Shown: positions 11,801-18,510 of the stretch, one piece after another
Layout of the letters: the number at the start of each line of letters is the position of its first letter
Numbering within the stretch: the stretch's first letter is position 1
DNA from: Elysia marginata
Taxonomy: Eukaryota > Mollusca > Gastropoda > Plakobranchidae
Reading direction: 5' to 3'
DNA: 23,412 nt
NCBI GenBank assembly: GCA_019649035.1
Contig: BMAT01002665.1
Coordinates: 167,004-190,415, forward strand
The notes under the pieces: generated by a model
The model's input: only the letters and a program-made list of their open reading frames with translations
Told to the model about the DNA's origin: nothing
The model's database searches: none
Made by a program: the position numbers and the translations under genes

Positions 11801-14800
11801 CAGTTCCCGCAGGATGGAAAAAACAAGACATTACTCATCCACTAAACGGTTGGCATCCGTTTTAATATTGTTTCGTTGCTTAAATTTGGATATTGACGAT
11901 GTGTCCGTATTATTTTCAATGAGAATGCGTCGCTATCGATTAATGTTTGGTATCCGATATACCACCACAAAACCGGAAATAAGAATGTCGTGTTTTTTAA
12001 TAACAAACGTGCTTTTTGTACATTGTCTATTTCGCTTTAACGTTGAGGAAAAATGGAGAACAATATAAGGGAATCGAAATTACTGACTTGAACAGTACTG
12101 AGCAAAATGAAAATATGGATCTGTACTGAAAAAAAAAGGAAAATCAGATTTGCTTATTTTTATGGAAAATCAGCATCCCTATTAGTTTACCTTGAGAAAT
12201 TTTGGATTCACATGGATTCCCCTCTCTGGAGCTTTAGCTGTGACGGGCCAGGCTGGGTCAATAAGCTGAACTTTCCTGTCCAGGAGGTACAACTGTTTGT
12301 TGGGTAAGATGTCTACCCACGTCTGTCGCAGCTTGTACAGGGAAGCCCTGGTTTCCTCGTCAACCTAAGGAAGTGAGACGGTTTTGCATAGGGTACAACC
12401 TGAATTCCTTTGGAAATATTTTTTGACATACTTTCTGACAATTGATGTTTCTAGTTTGTTTATCAATATCAAAATAACAAGTAAGCTTTTGGACTGCTTA
12501 ATTAAAAAAAGTTAAGTCCTCATAACTCTACCACTGATGAAACATCAAACTAATTTGTGCTTTTTGGAGCCAACTTGCAACAGGCCAGTTATTTTTGACA
12601 ATTTTGTTGAATTTCCATAAGTACCGGGTATGCTACTTCCCCCCTCTTTGATGTGTTTTTTATGTATTATTTCAAAGATGGAACATCATCCATAGATGTT
12701 ATATTTTTTGAAACTTGATAAAAAAAATTACCCCTCCCCCCCCAAAAAAAAAAACAACTCACAATTGAGTTTATGGATATATCTCATCCATATTTCTGGT
12801 TTATATATAATACTTGGCCCGTTGGAGGTTAATGAATGGCAGCTTAATGAAAGTACAGAAACATTTGGATACTGTGTTTTGAACCCCATATGAACAAAAT
12901 CTAACGGCAAATTATGAGAACACATTATAAAAATAATAAAATTGGCGACCTGAATACAGTTTGAATTAAAGTTTAAACAATTATGTTCGGATTATTCAGG
13001 TCCAAGTTATACCGATTCAACTACCGGTACTGTATATTTTACTTTATCTCAATCTATGAACGAGCCTTATGTTATTTTCAAATGGGAAGAGGTAGCGTTT
13101 TGAATTACTGTACCAGTTTGACTTTTGAGTTTTTATGTCATCAGATCGGAATATGCTGCACAGATATTTTGGAGAAGTAATATCCAAAGGGTTTATTTTA
13201 ACTTTTTCCAAGCTAGCAATAGTTTGTATGAAATGGAACAAAACCGTGCATGTACTGGTATAGTGTACCTTACTCTATAAAGTTGCTGATGGAACTTGAT
13301 ATGGAGGATACTAATTTGTGTGAGGAGCTGGAAAAACGATCCAAATGTTGCTGATATAAATTTAGAGTTATAGTCCTTAAATAGTTAGAAGAAAATATTT
13401 TACTATATTCCAACTTGAGAACATAAACAAAACATGTCACACTTTATGAATGTGATTCAACATGTCATCTTCAAATAAAAATTAATTAACAATGGGCAAC
13501 CTCTCCTTTTGCTTCAATGTAAAAAAGTAACTTTCATTTTTTGACTACAAGGTATGGTTTTTCCAGCTCCTCACTCATTTTATTCTCCACTGAATATTCA
13601 AAGCTTATTTTTTCTTCCTCTTCTTTTATGGGCAAAGAAAACTACTTAAGGTTTGTATTGGCTGTTCCAGCAAGTTCGGCTATCGTTTCTGTGGCATGAA
13701 CAATGATATAGGCGTATCAGTTGACCAAATTTATTTTACAGTGGAAAACTCATTCAAATCTCTTGGGATAAAGAAAAACTTTTTCCTCTCTCACAAAAAA
13801 AAACCCAAAATGATTCTCTAGGCCATAACCTCTTTATGGGCCCTGCTTTAAAAGGGCAAATATGTTTTGGCTAATGGGTTTTAGCCATAAGACTCATTAT
13901 TTGGTGGTTAAACTACCAAAGGTCACAAAAAATCCTCTGTGGCCACTAAATAAACTCTGAAATAGGAACACTTCCACATGTCTGTACTTTTTATGATTTT
14001 GAGTATGTTGGTTTATCAAGACAAAAATATTTATTTCATCTGTAGCAGATATATATATATGCTGATATACCGTTGAAAAAAGACACAGGTACCATAGTTG
14101 AAAGCTGTAAAACAAAAACATCCAAAGACAGATTTTGTCATTGACATGTTTGCCTTAAGTTAAAGTGGCGAGATGGATCTCCATTAACTTTAAATCATGA
14201 GACCAAATAACACAGCTTGAAAGTTGAAAGGAAATAAAAACCTCACTCAAAGAAAACTTCAAATTATCCAGCTTTGATTTTGGCTATCTCCACTTTCAAG
14301 ATAGCAAAACCCAAAAGCAAGAAATCTTCCAGTCTTGTATTGGATAACACAATTTTGCAAATTTTATAAGTAGGCCCAATAATTTTGGTGACTAAAATAT
14401 AGTCCTGAAATGTAATGATGAATTCAAAAGCAAATTAAAAAAATAGCTTACACACCTTACAACTTTTAACAGCTTATTTCAAATTCAGCTTTATCCTACT
14501 AAATAGAAAAGAGGAAAAATTGCCTTCATAGTTTTGTAATGGACTACAGGCAGTGGGCACAACAGAAAAAAGAATGAAGAAGACTGACCACGCACCTAAG
14601 AACTTGGCAAGAAAAAAATCAAACCGATGATACCTATAGAAAATGACAATAATGATGATGGCCAAGGAAACAAACGAAATGAAGGGGTCACCAAGCCAAC
14701 ACAGTGAAATCCACATAGCTCTACTTCTGGTAACTCCAATTGATGGACAACTTAAATATGTTTATTTTAGAATACCAAGTGGTATCTTTTTTTTCTAATG

Positions 14801-17800
14801 TCAAATACCCTTTAACTCAAAGTACCGGTACTTTAGAACTGAATCAACTGTTCCCAAGGACTTCAACTTAAGCGGAATGCACTGTGTTTATTTTATAAAG
14901 GGAAAACCAGGCTTTTTAATAATAGTCGCGTTTTGGTTTGAAAATAGGTACAAACCCATCAAAACCTGTCACAAGGTAAGCAGGAATTTTGACACTTAAA
15001 ATTGGAAAAACTGGTAAGACTGAACCAATTACAAAATTTAAAAAAAAGGCCACACACGGCTTGAGAAAACTTTTCATATTAAATAAAGGAACTGCAGCTT
15101 CCAGAATTGAAAGTACTGTACATCATCAGTCATATGAAAGTACCAATAGTTTTGGAAAAAAATTATTTCAAATATCCAGGTTCAAATTTTAAAACATTGA
15201 CCCCCCCCAAAAAAAAATAGCAGCTCTCCAGCTCTGCATTTAGTAGCTGATATTTGTTGAGTTTGATCTAAAAAGAAAAAATGTGTTCTACCTCTGAGAC
15301 AAAAAAATGCAACAAATAGGTTGAATTTTAAAAAGCAAGTTTGGCCTATTGTATCGCCATAGGCAGTGGTAAAGCGCTATATAAAAGTCATTTATTATTA
15401 TTATTATTACAGTAGGAGGATTATTATTATTGTACAGTGGGCAATCCCTGAAATTTGTGATAATTTTAAAATAAATTGATGAAAATAAAGCAAAACTAGC
15501 GGTTGCTTTATGAGCAGTTTGAATCGGACAGCAAAAATTGAGGATAACATATTTGCTGCAACTTTTAAAAACACAAACTTTAGGCTTAAAGAAACATAAC
15601 ATTAACACCAGAATAAGTTTATAAAAAAATTTGTCCCCTAAGATTAATAAGGTGCTTGACAGTTTTACACCATAATACCGTCATTATATAAAAGTAAACA
15701 ATCATGGAGAACCCTTTTGGGACCCTAAGTAAGCCCTGGTTACAACTTATAATACAAGGTTATTCTTCATTTTTGCTTTAGTTGTTAGTAGAAACTCACT
15801 TGGTCAACTAATTCTGTAAGTAATCAAACTAATCTTTCAATCATTGGAATGAATGAACCAACAGAAATCAACTCATGGAGAAAAAAAAATAAAAGACGAG
15901 GGTTTCTTCACATGATGACTGCCTTGAAATTGCAGTTGCATAGTTTTCTGACTTCACTGAATAACCCAATTCTAGGCTATTGAACTAAAAGTGTGAGGAT
16001 CATGTTACTTCTTTGGTAAATTTAATACTTTGGAAAGAAAACTAAAAAGATACTGAATCCAGCTCTAGGTTTTCAACATTTCTTATTTTCTTCACGCCTG
16101 GGTAGGCAGCTCAAATATTATAGCACCGTAACATTGTAGGCCAGCGGTCTTACAATTAATTGTATCATTCCCTGAAGTGATGAAATGAGTTACAGTCGAC
16201 AATCCAGCTTGTTTTTCAAAATGTCATTGGGAAAATTAATGTATTTATTTCAAGACTTTTGTATTTGTGGAAAGGGCTTTAAACTAACATTTTCAGGAGA
16301 CAGTTTATTATGAAGTTAGCTTTGACTAGTTTGAGTGTATAGAGTCTCCTAGTCCTAATGAAAGTAAGTTGGTAGAGGTTGGGAATTGCGTAGGGAGCAA
16401 CAACTTTCTCATTTGTGTTCAGCCATGTTTGTTATAAGCTCATTTAGGGGGACAAGCATGTTTAACCTAACATACTAATGTTGTATGTGATCGGACACAG
16501 AATGTTAGTGGCATTTCAGTTTTGTAGCACACAAGGGCAGCTGAAACAGAAATATGGCAGGCCATAAACTGTTCATTCTATTGTCAGTGTTTGAGGTATT
16601 TTGTGGGGCAAACAGTTTAATGTATCATAGGTAGACGCACAAACTAATTTGACAATACTCATATGGGTTTGAATAGGAATATGGGAAGGGAAAACAAAAA
16701 AAAGTAGTCATGATTTTGAGGGATCAGTGTTTCCAAAATTGTACTAAACTGTATTGTGTAACTTAAGCTCTGAATGCTTAGATGCATACCGGTATATGAA
16801 TTGCTATGGTGCAACAATGAAACTAAAATGTTGATGCTTTTCTACAGCCAATCTGATTAGAGGTCACTCCAAAATATTTTGAAAACCTTTCATAGCCGTT
16901 AATTTATTCAAATTAATTTTGGAAACCCATCACTACCCTCTAAGACCATGTTTGTAAAGAAATTAAGTGAAACCAGTACCAGTCAGATTGTTTGAGAAAA
17001 TTTCACTGGTGGTGCTATATTTTGTACAATCACTTCCTCTTTTGGTAAGAGTTAAAAAAAACCTGACTAATGTGAACAGTTTTGTTTTTTATTATTTTAA
17101 AGCCTGTAAATAACATTTGGGACTGGTCAATTTGTACTTCAAATGTTTTGAACAGTGTATCATTTGAGTTTCGATAAAAACTTATCAAAGATTTTAAAGT
17201 TTAGATGAAGTTCTGCACCAAAGCTATTCTGTGTTATATTTTTGTTTTAAAGCAATAAGATCTAGGTTGATTTTCTTTGAGAAAAACGGTTAACCAAAAG
17301 GTTAGTTTTTAAAAGAGTATTTATATCGACTTTAAGGACACTCATGACATTGATGCACACCTCACAAATTGAACATGATGCATGTAAATTATTTTAATGC
17401 CAATAAAAATGTTATAATTCCCATGTATATTAATTGTTTCAAATGCCTCCAAAGCCTCCATGCCCAAAAGATGCAGTTCAGTTTTGGACATATTGAATCT
17501 AGACTAGTGGGAACAAAATTTCACTTCAAATTATCAAAATACAAAATGTCAGTAGACATTATAAAAGAAAAAGAAAAACAGAAATATGAATGCAGTTCAA
17601 ATTAAGCAAATATTTGAAAAATCCAGGTTCAAATCTTGACTGCATAATTTCTTTCTATGATTTGGTTCAATCCATGATACTGACATCAACATTATTTTGA
17701 ACCAATATTGGTTGTTTACTGCCACATGCATGTAGCTCAAGAAATCCGATTTCAAAGACATACACATACGCCTAAATGAAATTTGAGAATGAGCAACATT

Positions 17801-18510
17801 TCTTTAAGTTATATCAGCTCATAATCTCTACTTTGTTAGATAGAAATAGGCCCCTACATGTGATTAAGCTTGACTGCTTGTCTTAAATGGTAAGAGTTTC
17901 AAATTAAAAACCAGTCTAAAATTGTACCGCAACAATTTTTTTGTACATTTCTGAAACCTTGCCTGGATATCACAAAATTTCGTTTTCTTTCAATTTTCAG
18001 AATAATTATTTTGTATAAATTTTAAAAGCCATAAAACCATTTAATATTGTTTCTCAAAAGCTTGAGCACCATATATGGTTGAGAATGGAATGAAAAACAT
18101 TTTTCAACAAAAAAACTGAGAAGAGTAGTTCAATGATATATTAAATCCATTCACCCTTATGTTAATGTCACAATGCTTAGACAATATTGATATTACACAA
18201 AAAGAGTACGGTACTAGCATACTACAAACACAAGAAATTCCTCAAAGTTTCTCCCTTAAGTCAGTTTTATTTGAATTTGATCAATATGAGAGTAGCAAGT
18301 AGTTAAATTTCAGCTTAATTAACCACAAAAGCATAAAAAGTGTTCATATACACAATTACAAACAAAAGATATAATATATACCTCTTCAAACACTCCACAA
18401 AATATCTGGACAATACACTGAGCAAACAGCTGTGGGTACAACGTCGTTGGTAGATTCTTTATAATGGAGTCAATCAAGTGCATAATAGGTAGTTTTCTGG
18501 AAACAGCCAC
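141..18510 (-). CDS. PCF11: PCF11 pre-mRNA cleavage complex II subunit, partial gene (six internal exons)
   Basis: The gene encodes the Pcf11 subunit of cleavage factor II, a nuclear protein that binds the Ser2-phosphorylated CTD of RNA polymerase II and couples poly(A)-site cleavage to transcription termination. Identification rests on the CID (motifs KLPIMHLIDSIIKN and YKLRQTWVDILP), the DPRLNRDPRL box, and a downstream helix (HILRRAEREMQEGRIS followed by VRQLGQVY) that matches the region of human PCF11 around RLASGEITQDDF. Exons, in transcript order, are 18510-18382, 12364-12191, 7739-7566, 7254-5501, 4649-4331 and 2856-141, with phases 0, 0, 0, 2, 0 and 1 at their ends. The spliced length is 5266 nt, about 1755 residues, already longer than human PCF11 (about 1555 residues). 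Both ends are missing: the start codon and first CID helices lie beyond 23412, and the C-terminal exons lie below position 1. All boundaries were read by eye from splice consensus and frame. Confidence 0.93.
981..1737 (-). repeat. Block of about twelve degenerate beta-type protein repeats in PCF11
   Basis: Within exon F the translated protein shows units of roughly 17 to 22 residues, each with an alternating hydrophobic strand, an IDG or similar turn, and a second strand. Examples are VVIDGKPFELRM, PIWLDGQQHEMRLDAPPR, RILIDGKSCELKLD, YVIIDSKPFGIRFDGEPR and HEIIIDGKWFEVKFDN. The pattern resembles consecutive beta-hairpins, as in a small solenoid or blade array. At the DNA level the units have diverged and are not a fresh tandem repeat. 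Its function is unknown to me, and the structure is an inference from the residue pattern. Confidence 0.75.
1904..1946 (-). repeat. In-frame 24-bp tandem duplication in exon F
   Basis: A 19-base string beginning TGAGGAGGGCCTCGG is present at 1904-1922 and again at 1928-1946, a period of 24 bases. In the protein it gives two adjacent copies of LGRGPP (followed by QP and then HS). The period keeps the frame and sits in disordered Pro/Gly/Arg-rich protein. The near identity suggests a recent slippage or duplication event. Confidence 0.85.
2857..4330 (-). other. PCF11 intron E-F
   Basis: This 1474-bp intron separates exons E and F. It contains a tRNA-derived SINE at about 3954-4140 on the plus strand. 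A short degenerate TTGAA-type pentamer run lies near 3568-3595. I see no other gene. Open frames here are short and AT-driven. Confidence 0.85.
3954..4140 (+). mobile_element. tRNA-derived SINE (family not recognised)
   Basis: An A-box-like TGGCTCAGTATG at 3967-3978 and a B-box-like GGTTTGACTCT at 4011-4021 are 44 bases apart start to start, which is the normal tRNA spacing for an internal RNA polymerase III promoter. Between them a short stem, ACTC-TTCTAG-GAGT, sits where an anticodon arm would be. After the B box comes a non-tRNA body (CTCCTCTATCCTACCAGCAC, then TTGTGAGCCGTCC). No clean poly(A) tail or target-site duplication is visible, so both ends are approximate and the copy is probably old. 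It is antisense to PCF11. Confidence 0.65.
4331..4649 (-). CDS. PCF11: PCF11 coding exon E: conserved linker
   Basis: This 319-nt exon supplies one base to complete the codon split from exon D (AG plus C, Ser) and then 106 codons. It begins NLFGAEDVDYRQQVAPKHPP, includes SPLQRRWSQYKESHPDDYAQ, and ends LPPLDPSVPIPK. It is less repetitive than its neighbours and holds aromatic and acidic residues that suggest a short linear binding segment. I know no specific function for it. The acceptor is a T-run with TCCATAAG ending at 4650 and the donor is CCCAAG then GTATGC from 4330. The entry and exit phases fit exons D and F exactly, which is the main support for including it. Confidence 0.86.
4650..5500 (-). 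other. PCF11 intron D-E
   Basis: This 851-bp intron separates exons D and E. It includes an A-run near 5008-5021 and a patch of higher GC at about 5025-5330, containing GCCGGC and CGGACCGG. I could not assign the patch to a repeat family or to an exon. The weak tRNA-like boxes there on the minus strand are not convincing. Confidence 0.8.
5501..7254 (-). CDS. PCF11: PCF11 coding exon D: long charged, disordered region
   Basis: This 1754-nt exon encodes 584 full codons plus two bases of a split codon. It begins LEQRQIIQRGRNLIDREPPS, continues through a triple DPRLNR/DPRLQ box (genomic 7148-7100) and a Gln/Glu helix, then a conserved-looking segment MDLATLLNSLNTAV. About 450 residues follow that are dominated by Lys, Glu, Asp, Arg and Ser, with SPPRR and KDRRDSKEK-type stretches. 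The end is PFKIPKLAPKKLEEPDTNTP. The composition predicts disorder with several basic nuclear-localisation-like clusters. Human PCF11 has DPRLNR and a similar RS/KE-rich region at this point. The acceptor is TTTCCACCCCAG ending at 7255. The donor is ATCAG then GTACAC from 5500, phase 2. Plus-strand open frames across this exon are shadows of its repetitive codon use. Confidence 0.92.
7255..7565 (-). other. PCF11 intron C-D
   Basis: This 311-bp AT-rich intron lies between exons C and D and is the shortest in the window. I see no repeat or gene in it. Confidence 0.85.
7566..7739 (-). CDS. PCF11: PCF11 coding exon C: coiled-coil segment
   Basis: This 174-nt exon of 58 codons starts SAQGKEDMGPKFSAVQAEVA and continues into a heptad-rich helix containing EELRAKEQELEELKLRLELA and ending EQQKRM. 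Leu/Glu/Lys/Gln periodicity with almost no proline marks a coiled coil. Human PCF11 carries a Gln/Lys/Leu-rich helix (KQKQLLELQQKKLELELEQA) at the same place after its CID, so position and composition agree even though the residues differ. The acceptor is a pyrimidine run ending TTTAG at 7741-7740, and the donor is ATG then GTATG from 7565. Both junctions are phase 0. A 762-bp transposon ends about 120 bp upstream of the acceptor. Confidence 0.88.
7858..8619. mobile_element. Non-autonomous DNA transposon, pogo/Tigger-like (Tc1/mariner superfamily)
   Basis: The left end reads CAGTCGGACCCACTTAATCG and the right end, reverse-complemented, reads CAGTCGGACACGCGAAATCG. Both are flanked directly by TA (7856-7857 and 8620-8621), the Tc1/mariner target duplication. 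Inside each end lie further copies of a TTAATCGGGAAA-like motif (for example CTTAATTGGGAAA in reverse complement near 8540), so the ends carry subterminal repeats. The core is a GA-rich tract (7985-8150) followed by unassigned sequence. I saw no transposase, so the 762-bp copy cannot move on its own. The superfamily is inferred from the TA target and the CAGT-type end. Confidence 0.78.
7985..8150 (+). repeat. GA-rich microsatellite
   Basis: Nearly uninterrupted AG/GA dinucleotides with GAAG and GACA variants cover about 165 bases. On the PCF11 transcript strand this is a CU-rich tract lying about 245 to 410 bases upstream of the exon C acceptor. It is contained within the 7858-8619 transposon. 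Confidence 0.9.
9689..10350. mobile_element. MITE of a ~180-bp family, split by a nested element
   Basis: The left end is CAGTGGAGCCCATTTACCTT and the right end, reverse-complemented, is CAGTGCTTTCTGCTTAAGTC. TA flanks both sides (9687-9688, 10351-10352). Its first 59 bases align without gaps to 14702-14760 (about 43 identical) and its last 36 bases align to the other end of that copy (27 identical). Removing the inner 483-bp element and its duplicated TA leaves 177 bp, close to the 183 bp of the uninterrupted copy. No coding capacity is visible. The TA target and CAGTG ends suggest a Tc1/mariner-type (pogo-like) transposase in trans. Confidence 0.75.
9771..10253. mobile_element. 483-bp non-autonomous element nested in the MITE
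   Basis: The left end reads CAGTAGACCTTGTATCCAAC and the right end, reverse-complemented, reads CAGTGGACCTCGAATCCATC. Roughly 20 of the first 27 positions agree. TA precedes the left end (9769-9770) and a decayed CA follows the right end. The insertion site matches TA at 14783-14784 in the related MITE copy, which serves as the empty site. No open frame of note is present, so it is another non-autonomous TA-inserting element. Confidence 0.72.
11488..11726. repeat. Scattered AGATCTAGAT-type motif cluster
   Basis: TTAGATCTAGATTC near 11490, CTAGATCTAGATAGG near 11652 and TAGATCTTGATCTAT near 11718 repeat a palindromic AGATCT/CTAG theme within 240 bases. I have the impression such motifs are common in gastropod introns, but that is from memory. 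No function is suggested. Confidence 0.4.
11796..12064. other. CpG-rich intronic block of unknown origin
   Basis: Between 11841 and 12050 there are about 14 CpGs in AT-rich DNA where neighbouring introns have few, for example AAACGG, GCGTCGCTATCGAT and ACCGG. It is directly followed by the 63-bp repeat, so it may be the body of the same mobile element. A plus-strand open frame of 114 codons spans it (11724-12068), but it has no recognisable domain and opens in non-CpG sequence. I do not call it a gene. Confidence 0.45.
12118..12180 (+). repeat. 63-bp dispersed repeat, copy 2
   Basis: This is the second copy of the repeat at 1-63, in the same orientation. It begins GATCTGTACTGAAAAAAAAA and ends ATCAGCATCCCT. 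It has lost most of the CpGs of copy 1, consistent with methylation decay. It lies in the intron just downstream of exon B, ending nine bases before the splice donor (12190) on the plus-strand map. It adjoins a CpG-rich block to its left (11796-12064) that may be part of the same element. Confidence 0.75.
12191..12364 (-). CDS. PCF11: PCF11 coding exon B: C-terminal CID helices
   Basis: This 174-nt exon of 58 codons runs VDEETRASLYKLRQTWVDIL, then PNKQLYLLDRKVQLIDPAWP, and ends with HVNPKFLK. It aligns along its length with human PCF11 VDENTRKSLFKLRSTWDEIF and the following KKLYALDVRVNSLDPAWPIK and IHVNPKFL. The Arg in KLRQTW lies in the last CID helices, where CID proteins make phosphate-related contacts with the CTD. 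The acceptor AG is at 12366-12365 and the donor is CTCAAG then GTAAAC from 12190. Both ends are phase 0. The donor sits only nine bases from a dispersed 63-bp repeat. Confidence 0.94.
13299..13592. mobile_element. Terminal-inverted-repeat MITE, about 294 bp
   Basis: An 18-base string, GTGAGGAGCTGGAAAAAC, at 13320-13337 recurs exactly in reverse complement at 13557-13574. The similarity extends outward: the right end, reverse-complemented, reads CAGTGGAGAATAAAATGA and the left reads ATGGAGGATACTAATTTGTG up to the same 18-mer. The outermost left bases have decayed and no clear target duplication remains. The internal sequence is AT-rich and non-coding. Confidence 0.65.
14702..14884. mobile_element. 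MITE, uninterrupted copy of the 9689-10350 family
   Basis: The left end CAGTGAAATCCACATAGCTC and the reverse-complemented right end CAGTGCATTCCGCTTAAGTT match the outer MITE at 9689-10350 in order and orientation. They agree at about 73% over the first 59 bases and 75% over the last 36. The element is 183 bp with no insertion. TA at 14783-14784 corresponds to the target site used by the nested element in the other copy. Flanking TA duplications are not preserved. A perfect 16-bp palindrome sits at 14819-14834. Confidence 0.7.
14819..14834. repeat. Perfect 16-bp palindrome AAAGTACCGGTACTTT
   Basis: The sixteen bases read the same on both strands. The palindrome lies inside the 183-bp MITE. 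ACCGGTA-type words also occur singly at 13023 and 16789. It may be part of the element's original secondary structure rather than a host regulatory site. Confidence 0.8.
15343..15432 (+). mobile_element. SINE 3' end with TTA-repeat tail
   Basis: The string AAAGCGCTATATAAAAGTCA at 15371-15390 followed directly by (TTA)n is the familiar 3' end shared by several invertebrate SINEs and their partner LINEs. A second short ATT run at about 15419-15431 follows a ten-base interruption. No pol III A/B boxes are recognisable upstream, so this appears to be a 5'-truncated copy, and its left edge is approximate. Confidence 0.6.
18224..18271 (-). promoter_or_regulatory. Candidate intronic polyadenylation signal after the CID exon
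   Basis: On the transcript strand AATAAA lies at 18271-18266, followed about 32 to 42 bases later by a GU-rich stretch (TTGTGTTTGTAG). This is the usual layout of a cleavage site. It falls about 110 bases past the exon A donor and about 48 bases past the stop reached if exon A is not spliced. AT-rich introns contain chance AATAAA words, so use is unproven. Confidence 0.3.
18382..18510 (-). CDS. PCF11: PCF11 coding exon A: middle of the CID
   Basis: This 129-nt exon of 43 codons encodes VAVSRKLPIMHL through QIFCGVFEE. It corresponds to the central helices of the CTD-interacting domain (human KLPVMYLMDSIVKN through FEK). The Asp-Ser-Ile triplet in LIDSIIKN is the conserved CID motif that contacts the beta-turn of the polymerase CTD heptad. 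The acceptor is a TTTTACACAG-type site ending at 18511, and the donor is GAAGAG followed by GTATAT at 18381-18380. Both junctions are phase 0, so the exon joins cleanly to VDEETR in the next exon. The earlier CID helices, with the start codon, must come from an upstream exon that I could not find before the window ends. Without splicing, the frame reads on for about 20 codons into the intron before a stop at about 18319. Confidence 0.92.

Larger units (their letters stand above)
7740..12190 (-). other. PCF11 intron B-C
   Basis: This 4451-bp intron holds the most mobile DNA in the window. It contains a TA-flanked 762-bp element (7858-8619), a 662-bp MITE with a nested insertion (9689-10350), AGATCTAGAT-type clusters (11490-11725), a CpG-rich block (11796-12064) and the second 63-bp repeat (12118-12180). 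Stretches 8622-9686 and 10353-11480 show nothing I can identify. No open frame here is supported as a gene. Confidence 0.8.
12365..18381 (-). other. PCF11 intron A-B
   Basis: This 6017-bp intron splits the CID between its FEE and VDEETR segments. It contains a terminal-inverted-repeat element (13299-13592), a 183-bp MITE (14702-14884), a SINE 3' tail (about 15343-15432) and a possible intronic polyadenylation signal (18224-18271). The stretches 12365-13298, 13593-14701 and 15433-18223 are AT-rich with simple A/T runs and a short AT microsatellite near 14048-14061. I see no gene in them. Confidence 0.82.

Noticed and set aside
11724-12068. A 114-codon plus-strand open frame in the CpG-rich intronic block
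   Set aside because: It has no recognisable domain, no splice or polyadenylation context and no sign of codon selection. It is more likely chance within a repeat.
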